DNA from: Novosphingobium sp. SG919
GTDB lineage: Bacteria > Pseudomonadota > Alphaproteobacteria > Sphingomonadales > Sphingomonadaceae
Direction: 5' to 3'
DNA: 64,000 bases
NCBI RefSeq assembly: GCF_012932495.1
Contig: NZ_JABCNG010000001.1
Span: forward strand, 1,860,001-1,924,000
Part shown: positions 27,192 to 34,949 of the stretch, one piece after another
Layout of the letters: each line of letters opens with the position of its first letter
Position numbering within the stretch: the stretch's first letter is position 1
Program-made: the position numbers and the translations under genes
Notes under the pieces: model-generated
What the model was told of the DNA's origin: nothing
Database searches by the model: none
The model's input: the letters and a program-made list of their open reading frames with translations, nothing else

Positions 27192-27462
27192 GGCATATCC
27201 TTGCAAGAAGTGGTGGCGTGCCGGGGGCGGCTGCCCCCTACCGGGCGCCATCCTAATGCCTGCCCGGCAACGCGTGATACGACAATCAGCGTATGGGCAA
27301 TCCCGCTGATTTGCCTTCCATTGCCGCGATCAAGCCCGGCAGCAGCAAAAAGCGGCGCCGGCAAGCGAGGGCAGCACGACCGGACACAACCCGGATCAAT
27401 CCGTGCGCCCCGCCCCTGGGAGGGGGTGCGGGAGGAGGGCTCGTTTCCATGGGGGCAAAGAT

Positions 27463-29994
27463 ATGTCAGCCTATTCCCGAATTGCATTCGCATCGCTACT
27501 CGCATCCACCGCACTGCCGTCCATCGCCATGGCGCAGGATGCACCGGCCGCCGAACCGCCGGTTGGCGAAGATATCATCGTGACCGGGACGCGCGTCACC
27601 GGCATGCGGGCGGCCGACAGCGCCGCGCCGGTGCAGGTGGTCGGCACCCAGGCGTTCCAGTCGGTGGGGCAGCAAGACCTCACGCAGGTGCTGGCGCAAA
27701 CGCTGCCTTCGCTCAATTTCCAATCGTTCGGCGGCGATACCGCCAACCTGACGTTGACGGCCGCGCTGCGCGGGCTTTCGCCCAACGACACCCTGGTGCT
27801 GGTGAACGGCAAGCGCCGCCACTTCACCGCCAACCTCGCCGTGCTGGGCGGCAGCCCCTATTCGGGCGCGGCCACCACCGATCTCAGCTTCATTCCGACC
27901 AACGCCATCAGCCGCATCGAAATCCTGCAGGATGGCGCCGCCGCACAGTACGGGTCCGATGCGATCGCCGGCGTCGTCAACATCATCCTGAAAGACCAGT
28001 CTTCGGGCGGTCTGTTCACCACCACCGGTGGCCAATACTACGAAGGTGACGGCAAGACGTTTTCCACCGCGCTCAACTTCGGCGCCAAGCTGGGCGACAA
28101 CGGCTTCATCAATGTGACCGGCGAATACAAGTTTCACGATTACACGCAGCGTGGTGGCTGTGACCGCCGCTATTTCACACAGAACTGCACGGTGCGCACC
28201 GATATCAGCGCGGTGGACCAGGCCGGCGTGAAGGCCAACCCCTATTACCCGCGGGTCAACAACATCAACGGCGACGCGCGCTATTCGCTGTACAACATCA
28301 TGGTCAACGCTGGCTATGACATCACCGACAGCATCCAGGCCTATGCCTTTGGCAGCTATGGCAACCGCGTGGCCAAGGCGTTCGAAAACTATCGTCGCGC
28401 CAGCCGCGTTTCGGGCACCACCAGCACCGGCACCACGGTCTATCCGCTGCCCGCCGGCTTCAATCCGCAGGAAAGCCTGCGCGAGGAGGATTTCTCGGGC
28501 ACGTTCGGCTTCAAGGGCGACATTTCGGGCTGGGCCTGGGATCTTTCGGCCACCTACGGCCGCGACGCCGTGGCGCTCTACACGCTCAACTCGGCCAACC
28601 CCACTGTCTATGCGATGCAGCAATCGCAAAGCGCCACCGCCATCGGCCTGCAACGCAACTTCTACGATGGCACCCTGGTCAACAGCGAATGGTCGGCAGA
28701 CCTGGGCGTGACCAAGGACTTCGAAGTGGGCATGGCCAAGCCGCTCACTTTGGCCTTCGGCGGTCAGTGGCGCCGCGATGGCTATGCAATCCAGTCGGGT
28801 GAATTCGCCTCTTACTATGGCGGCGGCGCCCAGTCCTATCCCGGCTTTGCCCCAACCGACGCGGGCTCCTACAGCCGCCGTGCCGTGGCCGCCTATATCG
28901 ATGCGGCCGTCGATCCCGTTACCGGCCTGCACCTAGATCTTGCCGGGCGCTATGAACACTATTCCGATTTCGGCAACGTGTGGAATGGCAAGGTCACCGC
29001 GCGCTACGATTTCAGCCCGGCTCTGGGCATTCGTGGCACCGTCTCGAACGGATTCCGCGCCCCGACCCTGGCCGAATCCTACTATTCCTCGGTCAACGTG
29101 GGCCCGGGCACCACGTTCGGCCAGTTGCCGCCCAACTCGTCGGCGGCCAAGGTCCTGGGCTTCGGCAACCTCAAGCCCGAAAAGTCCACGTCGTTCTCGG
29201 CGGGCTTCGTGGCCCATCCGGGCGGCGGTGTGCAGCTCACGGTCGATGCCTATCAGATCAAGCTGAAGAACCGCATCGTGCCTTCGGCGGCGATCTTTGG
29301 TTCGCAGGGGACGTCGGTGGTGTCTCAGGCGGTGCTCGATGCCCTTACCGCACGCGGCGTCAGCCTGGCCGATGCCACGTCCTATGCGGGGATCAACATC
29401 TTCACCAACGGTGCCGACACCCGCACCCGCGGCGTGGAAGCAACCGCAGACTATACCAGCGATTTCGGCGGCGGCGCCAAGGTCGCCTGGACGCTCGGCT
29501 TCAACTACAACCAGACCAAGCTGCTCAAGGTGTATGCCTTGCCCTCGCAGGTGGTGAACACCGCTTTCAGCCAGACCTCGCTGCTGGACCCCAACTCGAT
29601 CGACGGGCTGACCACGGCCACGCCGCGTGTGAAGGTCATTGCCAACGCCCTGTTCACGCTGGGTTCGTTCTCGTTCAACTTGCGCGAGACGATCTATGGC
29701 TCGGCGCACCAGCGCACCAGCTATTCGGGCAGCGGCTATGCCAACGCCGATGGCTACACCGTCTTGCGCACCGGAACCACGGGGATCACCGATCTCAACG
29801 TCGGCTACAAGGTGACGCCGGCGTTCCGCCTCGATGTTGGCGCCAACAACCTGTTCGACAAGAAAGCACCCACAGTGCCCAATGTCGGCGGGCGCCCGGC
29901 CAACGGCAGCAACAACTACGATACGCCCATCACCTTTGCGCCATGGGGCATCAACGGCGGATATTACTACGCCCGTGCCACCGTCACGTTCTGA
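27463..29994 (+). CDS. TonB-dependent outer-membrane receptor
   Basis: An 843-residue receptor. The ATG at 27463 is chosen because it opens a signal peptide (SRIAFASLLASTALPSIAMAQ). The plug begins EDIIVTGTRVTGMRAADSAAPVQVVG and contains ISRIEILQDGAAAQYGSDAIAGVVNIILKD (key ILQDGAAAQYGSDAIAGVVN), a variant plug typical of receptors for small organic molecules. The barrel ends YARATVTF. The gene precedes the TPR-sulfotransferase, cytochrome c and amine oxidase genes on the same strand, and is divergent from the exported RidA-like gene. It probably imports the compound, or product, handled by these enzymes. Confidence 0.94.
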   Translation: MSAYSRIAFASLLASTALPSIAMAQDAPAAEPPVGEDIIVTGTRVTGMRAADSAAPVQVVGTQAFQSVGQQDLTQVLAQTLPSLNFQSFGGDTANLTLTAALRGLSPNDTLVLVNGKRRHFTANLAVLGGSPYSGAATTDLSFIPTNAISRIEILQDGAAAQYGSDAIAGVVNIILKDQSSGGLFTTTGGQYYEGDGKTFSTALNFGAKLGDNGFINVTGEYKFHDYTQRGGCDRRYFTQNCTVRTDISAVDQAGVKANPYYPRVNNINGDARYSLYNIMVNAGYDITDSIQAYAFGSYGNRVAKAFENYRRASRVSGTTSTGTTVYPLPAGFNPQESLREEDFSGTFGFKGDISGWAWDLSATYGRDAVALYTLNSANPTVYAMQQSQSATAIGLQRNFYDGTLVNSEWSADLGVTKDFEVGMAKPLTLAFGGQWRRDGYAIQSGEFASYYGGGAQSYPGFAPTDAGSYSRRAVAAYIDAAVDPVTGLHLDLAGRYEHYSDFGNVWNGKVTARYDFSPALGIRGTVSNGFRAPTLAESYYSSVNVGPGTTFGQLPPNSSAAKVLGFGNLKPEKSTSFSAGFVAHPGGGVQLTVDAYQIKLKNRIVPSAAIFGSQGTSVVSQAVLDALTARGVSLADATSYAGINIFTNGADTRTRGVEATADYTSDFGGGAKVAWTLGFNYNQTKLLKVYALPSQVVNTAFSQTSLLDPNSIDGLTTATPRVKVIANALFTLGSFSFNLRETIYGSAHQRTSYSGSGYANADGYTVLRTGTTGITDLNVGYKVTPAFRLDVGANNLFDKKAPTVPNVGGRPANGSNNYDTPITFAPWGINGGYYYARATVTF

Positions 29995-30132
29995 CGCAAT
30001 GGCTGCCGTCGTTACCGGGTGTGATCGCCACGATCAGGCCCGGGGCGCGGTGGATCGACTGGGACGGGGGGCTGCCCACGCGGCGGCTCCCGTCCTCCCT
30101 GCCCAGCACCGGAACAGGCCGGCCACACCAAG

Positions 30133-32097
30133 ATGCTGCACGTGACCACCGATCCCCTGGCCGAAGCGGCCGAAGCCCTGGCCGCCAACCCGGCCAAGGC
30201 CGAACGGCTGGCCCGCACCCTGTCGAGCCGCGATCCGGCCGATCCCCGCCCTCGCCTGATCCTGGCATCGGCGCTGCGGCGCCTGGGCCGTCCGGCCCAT
30301 GCCCTGCCGATCCTGCTCGACCTGGCCCGCGCCTGGCCCAAGGCGGCGCGCACCCGCTATGAACTCGGGCTCGCCCTGTGTGGCGTTGGCCGGGGCCAGG
30401 AGGGCGACCAGCAGCTCGATACCGCGGTCGCGCTCGACCCTCGCCATGCGGAGGCATGGCGCGCGATCGCCGACCGCGCCTTTGCCTGCGGCGCCGTGCA
30501 ACGCGAGCGCCGGGCGCTGGCCGCGCTGGCGCGCCTCGATGCCGATCATTCCGATCTGGGCCGCGCAGCCGAACTCGTGGCGCTCGACCGCCATGACGAA
30601 GCCGATCCCATTCTGCGCAGCTTTTGCCGCGCCCATCCCCATCACGCCGAAGGGGCGCGTCTGCTTGCCGCCTGCCACATCGCGCATCGCACCGTGCACG
30701 CGGCCGAAACGCTGCTGCGCCATGCCTTGTCGCTCGATCCGCAGTCCAAGCGCATCCGCTTCGACCTGGCCCACGCCCTGTTCGCCGCTCGCCTGGCGCA
30801 GCAGGCCCTGACCGAACTGGCACCGCTGCTGGCAGCAGAGCCAGACAATCCGGCCTATCTCAATCTCCAGGCTGCTTGCCTCGGCCTGCTCGGCGACGAC
30901 AAAGCGGCGGAAGCGATCAATGCCCGCCTGGCAGAAGCGTTTCCCGCCAACCCCGGCGTGGCGGTCAACCATGGCCACGCCGCACGGACGGCCGGCCTGC
31001 GCGACACCGCGATCCGCGCCTATCGCCGCGCCACGATCCTGGCCCCGCACATGGGCGAGGCCTGGTGGGGCTTGGCCAATCTCAAGATCGGGGCGCTGAG
31101 CGACGCCGACGAGGCGCAGATGCGCGGGCTGCTGGGCGGATCGCTGCCAGCCGATGACCGCATGCGCCTGTCCTATGCCCTGGGCCGCCGCCTGGAGGAT
31201 GCCGGCGATGCCGCTGGCGCCTTTGCCCTCTATGCCCAGGGCGCCGCGCTGGCACGGGTGAAGTTCGGCGGCGCCGATCAGGACTATGCCGCCCAGGCGC
31301 ACGACGTGTGCCAGCTCTACACGCCCGAATTCCTGGCCGCGCGATCAGGCCAGGGATCGCCCGACGCGGCGCCCATCTTCATCGTCGGCCTGCCGCGCTC
31401 CGGCTCCACCCTGGTGGAACAGATCCTGGCAAGCCACCCGGCAATCGAAGGCACGATGGAACTGCCCTATATCGGCAGCCTGGTCGGCCGGATCGAGCGC
31501 GAAGGTGGCGCCACGCGGATCGCATCGGCCAGCCCTGCCCAGTTGCGCGACTGGGGCGAGGAATACCTGGCCCTGGCCCGTGTGCACTGCCGCCTCGGCC
31601 GCACCCATTTCATCGACAAGATGCCCAACAATTTCCGCCACATCGGGCTGATCCGCCTGATCTTGCCAGAAGCGCGGATCATCGACGTGCGGCGCAATCC
31701 GATGGCCGCCTGCTTTTCGGGTTTCAAGCAGCTCTTTGCCGAGGGCCAAGAGTTTTCCTATGACCTGGAAGACCTGGCGGCCTATTATCGCCACTACCTG
31801 GCGATCGTGCGCCACTTCCACGCCGTGGCGCCCGGCGCGGTGCACACCTTGGTCTATGAAGACCTGGTGGACGATACAGAAGGCCAGGTGCGCGCGCTGC
31901 TGGCGGCGCTGGGCTTGCCGTTCGATCCGGCCTGCCTGCGCTTCTTCGAAAACGACCGCGCCGTGCGCACGGTCAGTTCCGAACAAGTGCGCCAGCCGAT
32001 CTATCGCTCCGGGCTCGATCAATGGCGCAAGTTCGAACCGTTCCTGGCGCCGCTGGCCCAGGGACTGGGCGATGATTGCACCGGCTGGCGCGCATGA
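30133..32097 (+). CDS. TPR-repeat sulfotransferase family protein
   Basis: A 654-residue protein. Residues 1-370 are TPR-like helical repeats (for example ARTRYELGLALCGVGR, KRIRFDLAHALFAARLAQQAL). The C-terminal 280 residues are a sulfotransferase domain with the PAPS 5'-phosphosulfate loop IFIVGLPRSGSTLVEQILAS and the 3'-phosphate motif IIDVRRNPMAACFSGFK. There is no signal peptide, so it acts in the cytoplasm. Such proteins often stand beside TonB receptors in sphingomonads; their acceptors are not known. It lies 138 bp after the receptor gene and its stop is 47 bp before the cytochrome c start. No strong ribosome-binding site precedes the ATG. Confidence 0.88.
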   Translation: MLHVTTDPLAEAAEALAANPAKAERLARTLSSRDPADPRPRLILASALRRLGRPAHALPILLDLARAWPKAARTRYELGLALCGVGRGQEGDQQLDTAVALDPRHAEAWRAIADRAFACGAVQRERRALAALARLDADHSDLGRAAELVALDRHDEADPILRSFCRAHPHHAEGARLLAACHIAHRTVHAAETLLRHALSLDPQSKRIRFDLAHALFAARLAQQALTELAPLLAAEPDNPAYLNLQAACLGLLGDDKAAEAINARLAEAFPANPGVAVNHGHAARTAGLRDTAIRAYRRATILAPHMGEAWWGLANLKIGALSDADEAQMRGLLGGSLPADDRMRLSYALGRRLEDAGDAAGAFALYAQGAALARVKFGGADQDYAAQAHDVCQLYTPEFLAARSGQGSPDAAPIFIVGLPRSGSTLVEQILASHPAIEGTMELPYIGSLVGRIEREGGATRIASASPAQLRDWGEEYLALARVHCRLGRTHFIDKMPNNFRHIGLIRLILPEARIIDVRRNPMAACFSGFKQLFAEGQEFSYDLEDLAAYYRHYLAIVRHFHAVAPGAVHTLVYEDLVDDTEGQVRALLAALGLPFDPACLRFFENDRAVRTVSSEQVRQPIYRSGLDQWRKFEPFLAPLAQGLGDDCTGWRA

Positions 32098-32144
32098 CCC
32101 CGGCCTTGCCTCCCCCCGATCCCGTTGAACCCAAAGAGTATGCC

Positions 32145-32600
32145 ATGACCCGAAAACCGCACTTCGCCGCCCTCGCCCTTGCCGGAATGGCGCTGGTTAC
32201 CTGCGCCACGCAAGCGACGCCCGGCTTTGCCCAGGACCGTCCGGGACCGGGCGGCAGCACGGTGGAAGTGTCGAACCAGGGGCAGGAAGTCTACGAGCAG
32301 ATCTGCCAGGCCTGCCACATGGCCGATGCCAAGGGCGGCGGCGAACCGGGCGCCATGATCCCCGCGCTGGCCGGCAACAAGAACCTGGCCGACAAGGACT
32401 ATCCGATCATCGTGGTGATGAAGGGACGCGGCGGCATGCCCTGGTTCAACGGCGTGCTGACCAAGGAGCAGATCGCCGCGGTGATCACCTATGTTCGCGG
32501 CCACTTCAACGCCTATCCCGATCCGGTGACCGTGGCCGATATCGACCGCGTCGTGGCTGCCGATCCGCCTGTCCCCGAATGCAACACCTGCGGCCATTGA
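32145..32600 (+). CDS. Periplasmic c-type cytochrome, monohaem
   Basis: A 151-residue protein. The ATG at 32145 opens a signal peptide (HFAALALAGMALVTCATQATPGFAQ). The haem-binding motif is C54-Q-A-C57-H58, and the distal ligand is probably Met98 in KGRGGMPWFNG, a class I pattern. Near the C-terminus there is a second pair of cysteines (PECNTCGH) close to a histidine, which may be a disulfide or another metal site. The next gene, 52 bp downstream, is a Tat-exported FAD amine oxidase, so this cytochrome is the probable electron acceptor of that enzyme. Confidence 0.9.
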   Translation: MTRKPHFAALALAGMALVTCATQATPGFAQDRPGPGGSTVEVSNQGQEVYEQICQACHMADAKGGGEPGAMIPALAGNKNLADKDYPIIVVMKGRGGMPWFNGVLTKEQIAAVITYVRGHFNAYPDPVTVADIDRVVAADPPVPECNTCGH

Positions 32601-32652
32601 GCAGCACTTCCCCCCAAGAACCATATCCCGATTCGACCACGAAGGGTTTGCC

Positions 32653-34242
32653 ATGTCAGACGTTTTCACCCCACCCACGCGCCGTGCCCTGCTGACCATG
32701 ATCGGCAAGGCCGGCGGTGCCGCGGCGCTGTACCAGGCAATGACCGTGCTGGCGCATGCGGCCGACAGCCAGTTCACCGGCCCGCCGCGCCTTTCGGGCG
32801 CGCGGCCGGGATCGACGGTGCTGGTGCTGGGCGCGGGCCTGGCCGGAATGCTGGCCGCCTATGAACTGACCAAAGCGGGCTACAAAGTGCAGATCCTGGA
32901 ATTCCAGGGCCGCGCCGGCGGGCGCAACTACACCGTGCGCGGTGGCGACACCATCACCGAAATCGGCTCCAAGCAGCAGGTGACCTTTGCGCAGGGCAAT
33001 TACCTCAACCCGGGCCCCTGGCGCATTCCCTATCACCACCGCACCGTGCTGCACTATTGCAAGGAACTGGGGGTCCAGCTCGAACCGTTCTTGCAAATCA
33101 ATCACAATGCGCTGATTCACAATAGAAAGGCCTTTGGCGGCAAGCCGCAACCCTATCGTGAACTGATGGTCGATTGGAAGGGTCACGTTTCCGAACTGCT
33201 GGGCAAGTCGCTCAACGCCGGCGCCCTCGATACGGCGGTCACGGCCGAGGACAAGACCCGCCTGCTCGAAGCGATGCGCGAGTGGGGCGTGCTCGACAAG
33301 AACATGCAATACACCAAGAGCTTCAAGCTGGGTGAGCAGCGCGGCTGGGAGCGGGTGCCGGGCGGCGGCGTCAACGGCGCGCCGATCCCCAACGATCCTT
33401 TCAGCCTGACCGAGACGATCAACAGTGGCGTGTGGCAGACGCTGGGCTTCTTTGCCGAACACGTGATGCAAACGACGATGTTCCAACCCAAGGGTGGCAT
33501 GGACCACATCGGCAAGGCATTCCAGGCGCGCGTGGCCAAGATGATCCGCTTCAACACCCGCGTGACCAAGATCGCACAGGACGACAAGGGCGTGACCGCA
33601 GCCTGGACCGACACCAAGACCGGCGCCACGGGCGAAACCCACGCCGATTGGATGGTCTGCACGATCCCGGCCCCGGTACTCAACCAGATCGATTTCCAGG
33701 CTTCTGCGCAAAAGAAGGCCGCCATCCGCGCGCTGCCCTATGGCAACTCGGTCAAGATCGGGTTGGAAATGAAGCGCCGCTTCTGGGAAACCGACCATGC
33801 CATCTATGGCGGCATCTCGTTCACCGACCAGGCCATTTCGCTGATTTCCTATCCCAGCGCCGGGTGCTTTACCGATGGCCCGGCGGTGCTGCTGGGCGCC
33901 TATCCGTTTGGCGCGGGCGCCTACATGCTGGCGGGGATGACCCCGGAAAAGCGCATCCAGGCTGCGCTCGACCAAGGTTCCGTCTTCCACCCGGCCGAAT
34001 ACAAGGCTGAATTCCTGTCCGGCGCCTCGGTGGCGTGGAACCGGATGCCGTGGATCCTGGGCTGCTGCGCCAACTGGACGGAGGAAAGCCGCGCGGCCCA
34101 CTACCAGAACCTCGTCGCCATGGAAGGGCGCATCGTGCTCGCCGGTGAGCATTGCTCTTATTACGGCTGCTGGCAGGAAGGGGCGTTGCTCTCTTCGATC
34201 GATGCCATCACGCGCCTGCACCAGCGCGCCATGGCTGCCTGA
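32653..34242 (+). CDS. Tat-exported FAD-dependent amine oxidase (flavin monoamine oxidase family)
   Basis: A 529-residue flavoprotein. The N-terminus has a twin-arginine signal (TRRALLTMIGKAGGAAALYQA, key RRALL) and ends near AHAAD, so the folded holoenzyme is exported. The FAD-binding dinucleotide motif is VLVLGAGLAGMLAAYEL near residue 56, followed by GRAGGRNYTV, a signature of the amine oxidase/L-amino-acid oxidase family. The C-terminal FAD contact is IVLAGEHCSYYGCWQEGALLSSI. It may deaminate an amine or amino acid to an imine that the exported RidA-like protein hydrolyses, passing electrons to the cytochrome c encoded just before it instead of to oxygen. The substrate is unknown. Confidence 0.9.
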   Translation: MSDVFTPPTRRALLTMIGKAGGAAALYQAMTVLAHAADSQFTGPPRLSGARPGSTVLVLGAGLAGMLAAYELTKAGYKVQILEFQGRAGGRNYTVRGGDTITEIGSKQQVTFAQGNYLNPGPWRIPYHHRTVLHYCKELGVQLEPFLQINHNALIHNRKAFGGKPQPYRELMVDWKGHVSELLGKSLNAGALDTAVTAEDKTRLLEAMREWGVLDKNMQYTKSFKLGEQRGWERVPGGGVNGAPIPNDPFSLTETINSGVWQTLGFFAEHVMQTTMFQPKGGMDHIGKAFQARVAKMIRFNTRVTKIAQDDKGVTAAWTDTKTGATGETHADWMVCTIPAPVLNQIDFQASAQKKAAIRALPYGNSVKIGLEMKRRFWETDHAIYGGISFTDQAISLISYPSAGCFTDGPAVLLGAYPFGAGAYMLAGMTPEKRIQAALDQGSVFHPAEYKAEFLSGASVAWNRMPWILGCCANWTEESRAAHYQNLVAMEGRIVLAGEHCSYYGCWQEGALLSSIDAITRLHQRAMAA

Positions 34243-34262
34243 CGAAGACACCGGTTGCCCTG

Positions 34263-34282
34263 CCCGCCGCGCTTGCGGCGGG
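34263..34282. terminator. Hairpin between convergent amine oxidase and GNAT genes
   Basis: Perfect stem CCCGCCGC-gctt-GCGGCGGG, 20 bp after the amine-oxidase stop and 16 bp before the end of the opposite gene. There is no T-run, so it may stop transcription only partly. Confidence 0.5.
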
Positions 34283-34298
34283 TGGGATAGCCGCACCT

Positions 34299-34829
34299 TC
34301 AGGTTTGCAGGATCAATGTCTTGCCCATGCGCACCATTGGCACGGGCACGCCAGCAGCGATCACCTCGACCGGCTCGATCGGCTGGTAACCGGCGGCCTG
34401 GTAAAGCGGCAGCCCGCTCATCGTGGCCATCAGTTCGGCCCTGGCAAAGCCACTGCGCGCGGCTGCCTGTTCGCAGCCTTGCAGGATACGGCGCCCCACG
34501 CCCTGGCGCACGAAGGCCGGGTGGGTATACATCGCGCGAATGCGTGCCGGATCACGGGCGGGATCGAGCAGGCGCGGATTGCGCAAGTCTGCACTGTGGT
34601 CTCCGCCATAGAGCGTCGCCCGCCTGCTCCATCCACCACATCCGGCGATCTGTCCGTCGCGCTCGGCCAGCAGATACGTGCCGTCGGCGATCAACTGGGT
34701 ATCGAGCCCCATGACAGCGTGGCTGGCGGCAACTTGCGCAGACGTCAGAACATCGGCCTGCAAGGTGTTGATTGCCAGGCGAATGAGCTCGCCCAAAGCT
34801 GTGCTGTCGGCCTCGTTTGCCCAGCGCAT
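34299..34829 (-). CDS. GNAT-family N-acetyltransferase
   Basis: A 176-residue acetyltransferase. The ATG at 34829 begins the usual N-terminus (MRWANEADSTALGELIRLA) and has AGGAAG eight bases upstream; starts at 34856 and 34877 are also possible. The acetyl-CoA motif is YTHPAFVRQGVGRRILQGCEQAA, with the R/Q-x-x-G-x-G/A loop QGVGRR. Motif B follows as GLPLYQAAGYQPI. The substrate is unknown. It stands upstream of no obvious partner: LigD begins on the same strand further right and is transcribed towards it, with its stop 121 bp upstream, so read-through is possible. Confidence 0.85.
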   Translation of the reverse strand: MRWANEADSTALGELIRLAINTLQADVLTSAQVAASHAVMGLDTQLIADGTYLLAERDGQIAGCGGWSRRATLYGGDHSADLRNPRLLDPARDPARIRAMYTHPAFVRQGVGRRILQGCEQAAARSGFARAELMATMSGLPLYQAAGYQPIEPVEVIAAGVPVPMVRMGKTLILQT

Positions 34830-34949
34830 CGCAAAGACTTCCTGCGCCCCCGTCATCCCACGCGTCTCCTCGGTCATGCCCCGGCGGGCCGATACCGTGG
34901 TTGCGAAAAACCGGGCCGCGTTTCAAGCGGATTTGCCAGTGGGTGCCGG

